From the NCBI GenBank assembly GCA_017514905.1, contig JAFWIK010000026.1, positions 1-63,243 on the forward strand: a stretch of 63,243 nucleotides of DNA, read 5' to 3'. This DNA comes from Candidatus Saccharimonadota bacterium (GTDB taxonomy: Bacteria > Patescibacteriota > Saccharimonadia > Saccharimonadales > Saccharimonadaceae). Shown piece by piece: positions 16,601-24,077 of this stretch (position 1 is its first letter; the number at the start of each line of letters is the position of its first letter). The notes under the pieces are model-generated. The model had not been told where the DNA came from. It made no database searches and saw only the letters and a program-made list of their open reading frames with translations. A program made the translations under genes and the position numbers.

Positions 16601-17974
16601 ATGGAAGAAATAAACATTAAGGATTTTTTTAACTACCTGAAGCACTATATTTTGGGTTTTATTATAGTGCTTTTTCTAGCAGTGTCGGGTGTGGTAGTCT
16701 ATGATTTGATGGTCAAAAAGCCAGTTTATCAGGCGCAAACGACGGTAGTAATTGCCAAATCTGATAACACAGAAATAGAGAACTCGGCGGCGACGCTAAA
16801 TGATATTAATGCCAGCCAGAAGCTAGTTTCGACTTACGGTGAGATTGCAAAAAGTGAGTTGGTCCTAAATCAGGTGATTGATAATCTAGGGCTAGACGAG
16901 AGCGTGACGGAGCTTAGTAAAAATTTGACGGTTAAACCGGTAGATGAGACGTCGATTCTGAGTATTTCGGTGCGTGATCCGAAGGCACGGCTCGCGGCGG
17001 CGATTGCAAATGAAATTGCGAAGGTATTTGAAAAAGAAGTGACGACAATTTACAAAGTGGAGAACGTAACGCAGCTGTCGGTGGCGGCAGAGCCAAGTGC
17101 GCCAGCTAATAATACGTTGGTGCGAGATATCATTCTAGCGATTGCGATTTCGATTCTCGTGGTAGCTGGGTTTGCCTTTATTCGTTTTTATCTGGATGAT
17201 ACAATTAAACATAATGACGATACTGAGAAAATGGTGGGTCTTCCGATCACCGGACGGATCCTTAAGAGCGAAACGAAGTTTAAGCGTTCTTCGAGCGAAT
17301 TGGTGGTAGATAAATCACCGAAGGCAATCGTGAGCGAAAATATCAAGAGCCTCAGGACGAACTTACAGTTTACTTCGGTGGATCAGGATATGAAAACGGT
17401 TCTTGTGACCAGTACGAATGCGGGTGAGGGCAAAAGTTTCGTGTCGGCAAACTTGGCGATTTCCTTTGCACAGGCCGAAAAGAGCGTGCTACTTGTAGAC
17501 TGTGATATGCGGCGAGGTCGGGTGCACCGGATGTTTAATTTGCAAAATACAATTGGTTTGTCTAATCTGCTTACAGGGGATTTGAGTGGTCTCGGTACTT
17601 ATATTCGCCCGACCAAGATTCCGTATCTAGATGTGATTACCTGCGGGACTTATCCGCCAAATCCAAGCGAGTTGCTTGCTTCTAAGAAAAACAAAAAGTT
17701 AGTGGGGATGCTGAGAGATCATTATGATATTGTAATCTTTGATGGAGCACCGGTAGGTGGTTTGGCTGATTCGGTGATTTTATCTGGCTTTGTGGATGAG
17801 ACTTTAATTGTGGTACGGGATGGTATGACGACGAAGGCCGATTTGATTACGGCGCGTGATGCGATGGAAAAGGTAGGCGCAAAGATTGCCGGTCTAGTTT
17901 TCAACGCAGTTAATCGTAAGTCGACTAAATATTATAATACTTATTATTATTACGGTGGTTCTCAGAAGAAATGA
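16601..17974 (+). CDS. Fused Wzz-type chain-length regulator and BY-family tyrosine kinase (CpsC-CpsD)
   Basis: Regulates polysaccharide polymerisation. One 457-aa chain holds both halves that are separate in most Gram-positives: an N-terminal Wzz domain between membrane helices at ~16-36 and ~175-195, and a cytoplasmic kinase with Walker A STNAGEGKS (271-279), Walker A' VLLVDCDMR (296-304), Walker B IVIFDGAP and a C-terminal tyrosine cluster (KYYNTYYYYGG, ~443-453) that is the expected autophosphorylation site. The overlapping downstream phosphatase gene is its usual partner. Confidence 0.93.
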   Translation: MEEINIKDFFNYLKHYILGFIIVLFLAVSGVVVYDLMVKKPVYQAQTTVVIAKSDNTEIENSAATLNDINASQKLVSTYGEIAKSELVLNQVIDNLGLDESVTELSKNLTVKPVDETSILSISVRDPKARLAAAIANEIAKVFEKEVTTIYKVENVTQLSVAAEPSAPANNTLVRDIILAIAISILVVAGFAFIRFYLDDTIKHNDDTEKMVGLPITGRILKSETKFKRSSSELVVDKSPKAIVSENIKSLRTNLQFTSVDQDMKTVLVTSTNAGEGKSFVSANLAISFAQAEKSVLLVDCDMRRGRVHRMFNLQNTIGLSNLLTGDLSGLGTYIRPTKIPYLDVITCGTYPPNPSELLASKKNKKLVGMLRDHYDIVIFDGAPVGGLADSVILSGFVDETLIVVRDGMTTKADLITARDAMEKVGAKIAGLVFNAVNRKSTKYYNTYYYYGGSQKK

Positions 17975-18684
17975 TAGATATACATTCACACATTTTGCCG
18001 GGTGTGGATGATGGAGCTAGGGATTTTGATGAAAGTATCGAAATCGCCAAGTGGTTGGCGCGTCAGGGTGTGACGGATTTGATTGCGACGCCGCATTATA
18101 TCGTAGAGAGCGATTTTATGTCGCCGCGGGCAGATAATTTGAAGCTTTTAAATGAATTGCAGCATAGATTAGATGCGGCCGGTGTGAAGCTGAGACTGTA
18201 TCTTGGAAATGAAATCTATATTAACAAATTTATTGATCGGCTAGTAGAGGCGGAGGAGATTTCGCCGTTAGCGAATAGTAAATATTTGCTGGTAGAATTG
18301 CCGCTGCATACGGAATTTTCGAATTACGAGGGGTATCTATGCGATCTCAATGCGAAGGGCTACCAGGTGATTTTGGCACATCCAGAGAGGTACGAGATAG
18401 TCCAAGAGGATTATCAAAAAGCGCGGGATCTTTATGAAGACGGGATTTTGTTGCAATGTAATCTGAGAAGTGTGGTGGGACATTATGGTAAAGAAGCGGA
18501 GCGCGTGGTAAAGCGGTTAGCGCGGGACAAAATGATTTTTACGTTTGGGAGTGATACGCACCGGGTTGGCAGTAGTTACTATTTGGTGCAGGCGCAAAAA
18601 AAGCTGACGCGCTATTATAATCCGCGAGAACTATCGATACTTCTAAGTATCAATATGAAAAAAGTTCTAAATAGTGGTTTTTAG
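17971..18684 (+). CDS. CpsB/CapC-type PHP-domain tyrosine phosphatase
   Basis: Metal-dependent phosphatase that removes phosphate from the BY-kinase tyrosine cluster. The 237-aa protein opens with MIDIHSHILPGVDDGA, whose HxH (residues 5 and 7) and Asp residues bind metal, followed by IATPHYI, LAHPERYE and FGSDTHRVG, all PHP-family ligand blocks. It overlaps the kinase gene by four bases (ATGA), so the two are translationally coupled. Last gene before the spc operon resumes. Confidence 0.92.
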   Translation: MIDIHSHILPGVDDGARDFDESIEIAKWLARQGVTDLIATPHYIVESDFMSPRADNLKLLNELQHRLDAAGVKLRLYLGNEIYINKFIDRLVEAEEISPLANSKYLLVELPLHTEFSNYEGYLCDLNAKGYQVILAHPERYEIVQEDYQKARDLYEDGILLQCNLRSVVGHYGKEAERVVKRLARDKMIFTFGSDTHRVGSSYYLVQAQKKLTRYYNPRELSILLSINMKKVLNSGF

Positions 18685-18695
18685 TAACAGAGGTG

Positions 18696-18724
18696 TTTAC
18701 TTTTGAAACTGGGTATGGTATAAT
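18696..18724 (+). promoter_or_regulatory. Promoter of the rplF-rplO segment
   Basis: TTTACT at 18696-18701, 17-nt spacer, TGG-TATAAT at 18719-18724. It gives the displaced half of the spc operon its own start. Confidence 0.85.
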
Positions 18725-18757
18725 GGTTTTGATATTAATTAAAAATAAGGGATAAAT

Positions 18758-19294
18758 ATGAGTCGTATCGGAAAACAACCCATCGAGATTCCGGCGGGAG
18801 TGACAATTACGGTCGGCGACAAAGAGATTACTGTCGTTGGCCCGAAAGGTCAGCTCATTGTGCCGGTCCAGCCTAAAACTAAGGTTTCTATCGATGGCAA
18901 CGTGGCTACTGTCACCCGCGAGGATGACGAGCCAAAGACCCGTGCTTGGCATGGGCTACAGAGGGCGCTTCTTAATAACGCCGTCATTGGTGTAACCAAA
19001 GGTTACGAGAAAAAACTTGAAGTAAATGGCGTAGGTTTTCGTCTATCTGGTGGTGGCCAGGAGATTGAGATGGCGCTGGGCTTTTCGCATCCAGTGAAAT
19101 ATCATGCTCCCGAAGGCGTGCAGCTAGCTACCAACAAGATGGAAATTACCGTTTCGGGCATCGATAAGCAAAAAGTCGGCCAGGTGGCAGCGGAAATCCG
19201 CGCATTGAAGAAGCCGGAACCATACAAGGGTAAAGGTATTAAATATGTCGACGAAGTGATCCTTCGTAAGGCAGGAAAGGCGGGTAAGAAATAA
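18758..19294 (+). CDS. rplF: 50S ribosomal protein L6
   Basis: L6 lies near the GTPase-associated centre. 178 aa, standard length, with SRIGKQPIEIPAGV at the N-terminus, GVTKGYEKKLEVNGVGFR in the middle and KPEPYKGKGIKYVDE at the C-terminus, the site contacting rRNA. TAAGGGAT precedes the ATG. First gene of the ribosomal segment displaced by the polysaccharide island. Confidence 0.97.
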   Translation: MSRIGKQPIEIPAGVTITVGDKEITVVGPKGQLIVPVQPKTKVSIDGNVATVTREDDEPKTRAWHGLQRALLNNAVIGVTKGYEKKLEVNGVGFRLSGGGQEIEMALGFSHPVKYHAPEGVQLATNKMEITVSGIDKQKVGQVAAEIRALKKPEPYKGKGIKYVDEVILRKAGKAGKK

Positions 19295-19623
19295 TGTTAG
19301 CAAAATTTAGAGCAAAAAGAACACGTGCCAAGATTCATGGTACTTCAGATAGACCGCGCCTTTCGGTGTATATTTCGAATCGCCACATTGTAGCGCAGGT
19401 AATTGATGATGATAAAAAAGTCACGCTTTGCTATGCTACGACTGTAGGTGAAAAGCTAGACGGGACGATGACCGAAAAAGCCGCCAAAATTGGCGCAGAG
19501 ATTGCAAAAAAGGCAAAAGCCGCAAAGATTAAGCGCGTAGTGTTTGATCGTGGTGCTAAATTATATGCGGGGCGGATGTCAGCTTTAGCTGATGCAGCTC
19601 GCAAGGAAGGATTGGAGTTTTAA
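19294..19623 (+). CDS. rplR: 50S ribosomal protein L18
   Basis: L18 binds 5S rRNA together with L5. 109 aa, slightly short because the basic N-terminal arm is reduced. Blocks seen: RPRLSVYISNRHIVAQVIDD and VVFDRGAKLYAGRMSALADA followed by RKEGLEF. The start overlaps the rplF stop (TAATG). Confidence 0.96.
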   Translation: MLAKFRAKRTRAKIHGTSDRPRLSVYISNRHIVAQVIDDDKKVTLCYATTVGEKLDGTMTEKAAKIGAEIAKKAKAAKIKRVVFDRGAKLYAGRMSALADAARKEGLEF

Positions 19624-19624
19624 G

Positions 19625-20476
19625 ATGGCAGAAACTGAGAAAAAGGCCCCGAGAGTAATCAACAAATCTGGTACTCTCAAGATGGACGACAAAACTGCCG
19701 CTACTCGGCAGGCGCGCGACATCGCTGGGCGCAAAATGGAGCGTAGGAGTCGCCGTGATCGTGGGCGTGGTGGTAATGCTGGTCCAAAGGAATTTGATGA
19801 AATTACTATTGCAGTGGATCGGGTTTCTAGAACCGTGGCTGGTGGCCGCAGAATGCGGTTTAAGGCACTCGTCGCGATGGGTGATCACAAGAATCGGATT
19901 GGCATTGGTGTAGCTAAGGGTAACGACGTGACGACAGCCGTTGCCAAGGCTGGCACGAAGGCCAAGAAGTCGATGATTACTTTTAAGACCGATGGCGAGA
20001 CGATTTGTCACGAGACTCGGACCAAGGTGACCGGTGCAGATGTTTTGATGAAACCGGCGGCACCTGGTACTGGGATTATCGCTGGTGGTACCGTGCGGGC
20101 AATTATGGGCCTCACGGGAGTAAAGAATTTGATTTCGAAGTCGCTGGGCTCGACCAACAAGGTAAACATTGCTTATGCAGTGCTCGAAGGTTTGCGTCAG
20201 CAAGTTAAAAGAAGCGAATGGGTCGGATCGAAAGCTACCGTTAAGCCGGCAGTAAAGGCTGAGGCTCCCAAGGCCGAGACGGCAAAGCCAGCCGCAAAGG
20301 CTGAAGCAAAAGTTGCAAAGCCAGTGACCAAAGCTGCAAAGCCAGCGGCTAAACCAGCTGTCAAGAAGCCAGCTGCAAAGCCAGCGGCTAAGTCGGCTAC
20401 GGCCAAGAAGCCAGCAGCGAAGGCTGCAAAGGCGGCTCCTAAAAAAGCGGCGAAGTCTGAAAAGGAGAAGAAGTAA
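19625..20476 (+). CDS. rpsE: 30S ribosomal protein S5 with long C-terminal tail
   Basis: S5 contributes to decoding accuracy and mRNA unwinding. The canonical part (about residues 50-205) has GPKEFDEITIAVDRVSRTV, GRRMRFKALVAMGDHKNRIG and GTGIIAGGTVRAIMGL. The last ~75 residues are Ala/Lys/Pro repeats, so the protein is 283 aa against the usual 165-230. Start at 19625 (MAETEKK), two bases after the rplR stop, rather than 19592, which would overlap L18. The rplO start overlaps its stop (TAATG): rpmD (L30), which normally lies between, is absent, a hallmark of CPR bacteria. Confidence 0.95.
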   Translation: MAETEKKAPRVINKSGTLKMDDKTAATRQARDIAGRKMERRSRRDRGRGGNAGPKEFDEITIAVDRVSRTVAGGRRMRFKALVAMGDHKNRIGIGVAKGNDVTTAVAKAGTKAKKSMITFKTDGETICHETRTKVTGADVLMKPAAPGTGIIAGGTVRAIMGLTGVKNLISKSLGSTNKVNIAYAVLEGLRQQVKRSEWVGSKATVKPAVKAEAPKAETAKPAAKAEAKVAKPVTKAAKPAAKPAVKKPAAKPAAKSATAKKPAAKAAKAAPKKAAKSEKEKK

Positions 20477-20943
20477 TGAAATACAATGATTTAGAGGTGA
20501 ACAAAAACGCTCGTCCGTCTCGCAAAGGCCGTGGCATTGCCGCTGGCCAGGGCAAGACGGCCGGACGTGGTACCAAAGGTCAGAAATCTCGGGCTGGTCA
20601 TCACAAGATGCCGGCAGGATTCATGGGCGGCCAACGTGCGATGATGCAAGCAGTACCAAAGCTCAAAGGATTTAAGTCTTTTCATCCGAAGGCTGAAGTG
20701 GTCTATACTGATCGTTTGAACGATCTTAAGGGTAAAATTGATAATTTTGCGCTGGCAAAAGCAGAACTGATCTCTACGCCTTTTGCTAAGGTCAAGGTGA
20801 TTTCACGCGGGGAACTTTCAGCGAAGATTAACCTAGAAACCCAGTTTGTTTCGAAGACTGCCAAGGCAGCAATTGAGAAGGCTGGTGGTTCGTTTAAGAA
20901 GGTTGAAGTTCCGAAAAAGCCTAAGGCCACTGAGCAAAAATAG
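20476..20943 (+). CDS. rplO: 50S ribosomal protein L15
   Basis: L15 assembles late into the 50S core. 155 aa with the glycine-rich family N-terminus (ARPSRKGRGIAAGQGKTAGR and KGQKSRAGHHKMPAGFMGGQ) and the C-terminal block ISRGELSAKINLETQFVSKT. A terminator follows directly, and secY, the normal next gene, is 40 kb downstream. Confidence 0.96.
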   Translation: MKYNDLEVNKNARPSRKGRGIAAGQGKTAGRGTKGQKSRAGHHKMPAGFMGGQRAMMQAVPKLKGFKSFHPKAEVVYTDRLNDLKGKIDNFALAKAELISTPFAKVKVISRGELSAKINLETQFVSKTAKAAIEKAGGSFKKVEVPKKPKATEQK

Positions 20944-20950
20944 ATAAGAA

Positions 20951-20975
20951 AATAACCCCGTAAGGGGTTATTTTT
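20951..20975 (+). terminator. Rho-independent terminator after rplO
   Basis: AATAACCCC / GGGGTTATT stem, 4-nt loop, T-run to 20975. A TATAAT at 20980-20985 directly downstream is the likely -10 of the next gene. Confidence 0.9.
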
Positions 20976-21008
20976 GTGGTATAATAATAGAAAATAAGTG
21001 GAGTTTAT

Positions 21009-21734
21009 ATGGACGAAAAAGAGTTAAAAACCAGTACCAAACAGAGGGTGTTCATTATTATCATCGCAGTGATTATGTTGGCGTCGATCATAGCAAGCTA
21101 TGCGGCGATTGTGATTTCTGGTAGCGTGAATTCTGGGGAAGAAGAATCTCAGATTGACGAGGCCAAAGTAGCAGAGTATCAGGCGGCTTACGACGCGAAG
21201 TTGAAGGAATTTCAAAAAGCAACGGACAGCGACTATAAGAAGTTTGTGAGCCATAAAGGTGATGTAGTAAAGGGTTACAACGAGGCGGCGGCAAATGAGA
21301 ATGGCTTAAAGACGAAAGATATTGAAAAGGGCTCAGGCGAAACTGTGTCGGAGAGTAATTACCTAGCCTATTACGTAGGATGGTGCGCAGATGAGTCGGT
21401 GTTTGATTCGTCATTTGATGATAATGATAAGCCGACTGGATTTCGGATAGCAATCGACCCTTCGGTGGGGATGATTGAAGGTTGGAATCAAGGAGTTAAA
21501 GGTATGAAAATGGGTGGCATTCGCGAGATTACGATTCCGGGGGAGCTAGCGTATGGTGAATCCAAAGAGATTTGTGGAGGTAAAAATAAGCCACTGAAGT
21601 TTATGGTGATGACAGTGGCTAATAAAGACCCGCTAAAAGCATTGGCAAAGGAGCTTGAAACAGCTACTATGAGATTACAGTATGCTTCCTTTGGCGTAGA
21701 TTATGACGAAATGATGAAAACTTCTGACCAATAG
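21009..21734 (+). CDS. Membrane-anchored FKBP-type peptidyl-prolyl isomerase
   Basis: Predicted folding helper for exported proteins. The 241 aa have one N-terminal membrane helix (residues ~14-37, VFIIIIAVIMLASIIASYAA), a charged coiled linker, and a C-terminal FKBP domain (~100-210) with the family block GMIEGWNQGVKGMKMGGIRE followed by ITIPGELAYG. GTGGAG precedes the ATG. It follows the ribosomal segment from its own promoter. Some FKBP active-site aromatic residues are not conserved, so isomerase activity is not certain. Confidence 0.85.
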   Translation: MDEKELKTSTKQRVFIIIIAVIMLASIIASYAAIVISGSVNSGEEESQIDEAKVAEYQAAYDAKLKEFQKATDSDYKKFVSHKGDVVKGYNEAAANENGLKTKDIEKGSGETVSESNYLAYYVGWCADESVFDSSFDDNDKPTGFRIAIDPSVGMIEGWNQGVKGMKMGGIREITIPGELAYGESKEICGGKNKPLKFMVMTVANKDPLKALAKELETATMRLQYASFGVDYDEMMKTSDQ

Positions 21735-21786
21735 GGAAGAAACAGATAACTTTAGTTTGTATTTAATTGTTTTTGTGCTGTTGATA

Positions 21787-21815
21787 TTGACATTTTATAC
21801 TGTTTGTGCTATAAT
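21787..21815 (+). promoter_or_regulatory. Strong promoter with long leader
   Basis: TTGACA at 21787-21792, 17-nt spacer, TGC-TATAAT at 21810-21815. A ~70-nt leader runs to the ATG at 21891, with GGGGGTTAGAG as ribosome-binding site. Confidence 0.88.
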
Positions 21816-21890
21816 TAGGTCATAGGTTGGAAAAAGGGGTCCAGCCTAAGCAATTATCATTATCTTCATAGTTTATAGGGGGTTAGAGAC

Positions 21891-22316
21891 ATGTTAGAAA
21901 TGATTAACAACTATTCATCTAAATTCTTCATCGTGTTTGTCATGAGTTGCGCTTTGATGGCGTATCTCGGATCAAAGCAGTATAAACTTCTTTCAAACGG
22001 TGACGTGAGAAGAGTGTTCAAAGATCGTTTTTACGAGATTTTGAGCGTGGTATTCTCCATCATCAACTGGCCTCTCTTCATGGTTCGTGAGAGTAAGGCT
22101 ATAGAAGCGCTGCAGAGAAGCGGTGTGAGTGAGGTTCTGCTGAATGTGGAAGAGGATAAGTCAATCGGCACGGTAGCGGTAATGCTGGTGCTATTCCCGA
22201 TTATCTTTTTCTGCTTCGGTAAGCTCGCTAGCCTGGTGAAGCTTGGTCGTTTTTACGACTGGGAAGAGCCGGCGGAAGACGTCGTTGAAAAAGATAAGGA
22301 GAAGGAGGATAAATAG
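21891..22316 (+). CDS. Small two-helix membrane protein, unknown
   Basis: Not recognised. The 141-aa product has a hydrophobic N-terminal segment (FFIVFVMSCALMAYLG, ~12-27), a cytoplasmic-looking middle (DVRRVFKDRFYEIL, then FSIINWPLFMVRESKA), a second helix (VAVMLVLFPIIFFCFGKLA, ~97-115) and a Glu/Lys-rich tail. It is monocistronic, between a consensus promoter and a terminator, with a long leader and G-rich ribosome-binding site, unlike the many leaderless genes here. The strong promoter suggests high expression. Confidence 0.75.
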   Translation: MLEMINNYSSKFFIVFVMSCALMAYLGSKQYKLLSNGDVRRVFKDRFYEILSVVFSIINWPLFMVRESKAIEALQRSGVSEVLLNVEEDKSIGTVAVMLVLFPIIFFCFGKLASLVKLGRFYDWEEPAEDVVEKDKEKEDK

Positions 22317-22321
22317 TTACA

Positions 22322-22356
22322 TCCCTCGGTGCATTAAGTACCGGGGGAATTTTTTA
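22322..22356 (+). terminator. Rho-independent terminator
   Basis: TCCCTCGGT pairs with ACCGGGGGA (one G-U pair) around a 9-nt loop, followed by a T-run. Confidence 0.85.
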
Positions 22357-22390
22357 TGAAAAAACTATTGTATTTGTGATTATGCTAGTG

Positions 22391-22396
22391 TATAAT
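22391..22396 (+). promoter_or_regulatory. -10 box with leaderless start
   Basis: TATAAT is followed by six bases (GAAATT) and the ATG at 22403; no ribosome-binding site fits between. Confidence 0.75.
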
Positions 22397-22402
22397 GAAA
22401 TT

Positions 22403-23878
22403 ATGTCAAAGAGGCAATTGCGCGGTTTTTGTAAAACGTTTCTAGGTGTCGGAGCGGGTGTTTTTGCGTCTGCTCTTTTTGCTAGTAGCTTAGCTTCCGC
22501 CGTCACCTATCAAGATAGCGTAGACGTTTCCTTTACCTTTAATCCTTCTATTTCCGTAGATCTCTCTACTTCAGAATTAGTCATTAGTGAACTCACTCCA
22601 GGCACCTCAGCTGATAGTAATGCTCTTACTGTTAGTGTCTCTACTAACTCAGCCTATGGTTACTATCTCACTGCTACTGCTGGTACTTCCTCTACTTCTT
22701 CTAATCTCGTCAATTCATCTAACAATAACTATGTCTTTTCTAGTATTGCTACTAATGCTGATTTATCCGCTTTAGCAGTTGATAATACTTGGGGCTATCG
22801 TACATCTTCTGATAATGGCACTACTTGGTCTAACTACTCAGGTCTACCTAGAGATAATAATGACAATGGCGAAACTGGTAAAGCTCTGATAGAAACTAAT
22901 GCTCCTACCGACAGTAGAACCCTCAAATTCAAAATCGGTGCTAAAGCCTCTGCCGACCAAGCTGCTGGTACATATACTAATACCATCAACTTCTATGCCG
23001 TAGCTCATGAGGCACCAGAACCACCAGTCGGCCCAGATCCTCCAGTTACTTGCAATACTCCAGTCCCAAACATCACTTATATGCAAGATATCACATCAAG
23101 CAATAGATCCACAGTTCTCGCCTCACTCACTGAAGAAGCTCCATATTACCTAAGAGACTCTCGTGATAACGAGCCTTACTGCGTATCTAAGCTAAAGGAT
23201 GGTAATCTTTGGCTTCTAGATAATCTTAGATTAGACTTAAGCGATGCTGATACATTAGCTTCTGTAGCAGAAACTAACACTAATGCTTCTGCTACGAGCT
23301 TAGGCTATCTCAAGAATGGCGGTGGTACATCAAGTGATAAATATGCCATCACAGGTGTAGTAGAATGGACTGATAGCCCAACCTATGCTTCAGACCACAG
23401 CTATTCAGATCCACTTATTGCTACCAGTGGTAGCGGTTGGTCTAAAGATACTACCACTACTAGCTATGGCAATGGTTCTGGTAAGATAGGTGTCTATTAC
23501 AATTATTGTGCTGCTTCTGCTGGTTCTTACTGTTATCCATCGAGTAGCAGTACTGGTGATGCCACCGAGGACCTTTGTCCAGCTGGGTGGAGAATGCCTA
23601 CAGGAAGCACTGCTGGTGAACATGGTATCTTATATAATATTTACAACACTACAACAACAGCTACTGATACTGCCTCATTACAATATAATCTTTCTACTCC
23701 TCTGTCGGGCTGCTTCTACTCTGGCTCGGCGTACAATCAGGGCACGTACGGCTTCTTCTGGTCTTCTACTCGGTACGATAACAGCTACACGTACTACCTC
23801 TACGCGAAATCGTCCGCTGCATACCCTACCTACAACGATCGCAGCTACGGTCGATCTATAAGATGTGTACTTAAGTAG
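22403..23878 (+). CDS. Secreted surface protein with C-terminal FISUMP domain
   Basis: 491-aa exported protein. A signal peptide (CKTFLGVGAGVFASALFASS, cleavage near ALASA) leads into a Ser/Thr-rich beta domain (VDVSFTFNPSISVDLSTSEL, ~35-205), a Pro-rich hinge (EPPVGPDPPVTC) and a FISUMP/C-type-lectin-like domain (~225-491: LKDGNLWLLDNLRLDL; LCPAGWRMPTG; FFWSSTRYDNSYTYYLYA; RSIRCVLK). FISUMP domains occur in large paralogous surface families. The start is set at 22403 by the -10 box six bases upstream. The last ~55 codons switch to C/G-ending codons, unlike the rest of the gene, which may mark a diversified or exchanged cassette. Confidence 0.82.
   Translation: MSKRQLRGFCKTFLGVGAGVFASALFASSLASAVTYQDSVDVSFTFNPSISVDLSTSELVISELTPGTSADSNALTVSVSTNSAYGYYLTATAGTSSTSSNLVNSSNNNYVFSSIATNADLSALAVDNTWGYRTSSDNGTTWSNYSGLPRDNNDNGETGKALIETNAPTDSRTLKFKIGAKASADQAAGTYTNTINFYAVAHEAPEPPVGPDPPVTCNTPVPNITYMQDITSSNRSTVLASLTEEAPYYLRDSRDNEPYCVSKLKDGNLWLLDNLRLDLSDADTLASVAETNTNASATSLGYLKNGGGTSSDKYAITGVVEWTDSPTYASDHSYSDPLIATSGSGWSKDTTTTSYGNGSGKIGVYYNYCAASAGSYCYPSSSSTGDATEDLCPAGWRMPTGSTAGEHGILYNIYNTTTTATDTASLQYNLSTPLSGCFYSGSAYNQGTYGFFWSSTRYDNSYTYYLYAKSSAAYPTYNDRSYGRSIRCVLK
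23700..23866 (+). repeat. Composition-shifted 3' segment, candidate variable region
   Basis: Nearly every tyrosine codon from 23730 onward is TAC, while TAT is common upstream. The segment codes the aromatic, Ser/Tyr/Asn-rich end of the lectin-like fold, where diversity-generating retroelements place their variable repeat. No template repeat or reverse transcriptase is in this window. Confidence 0.35.
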
Positions 23879-23957
23879 TCACACTTTCGGCAGGATTACC
23901 CTCTTCCTTACTTTCCTCTCTTTCTGCCCGCTGTATAAAAAATGGAAAAACTAAGCT

Positions 23958-23977
23958 ACCGCGCCTCAAAGCGCGGT
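23958..23977. other. GC-rich hairpin downstream of the FISUMP gene
   Basis: ACCGCGC / GCGCGGT form a 7-bp stem with a 6-nt loop about 80 bases after the stop. No T-run follows, so it is not a standard terminator. The rest of the 199-base gap shows only the sbcB promoter. Confidence 0.6.
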
Positions 23978-24042
23978 CGCGGGAAAGCCTAGCATCCGCC
24001 CCGCCTAGCAACCGTGAGCATGATTAATCGAACCTGGTGGGG

Positions 24043-24071
24043 TTGTAATTTGGGTGCGGTTGTGATATATA
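24043..24071 (+). promoter_or_regulatory. Promoter of sbcB, leaderless
   Basis: TTGTAA at 24043-24048, 17-nt spacer, TGA-TATATA at 24066-24071, then six bases to the ATG. Confidence 0.6.
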
Positions 24072-24077
24072 GGCTTA

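Noticed and set aside
23941-24040. tRNA-like pieces on the minus strand (GGTTCGATTA and GCGCGGTAGCTTAG)
   Set aside because: The pieces are in the wrong order and spacing, and no anticodon arm or acceptor stem forms.
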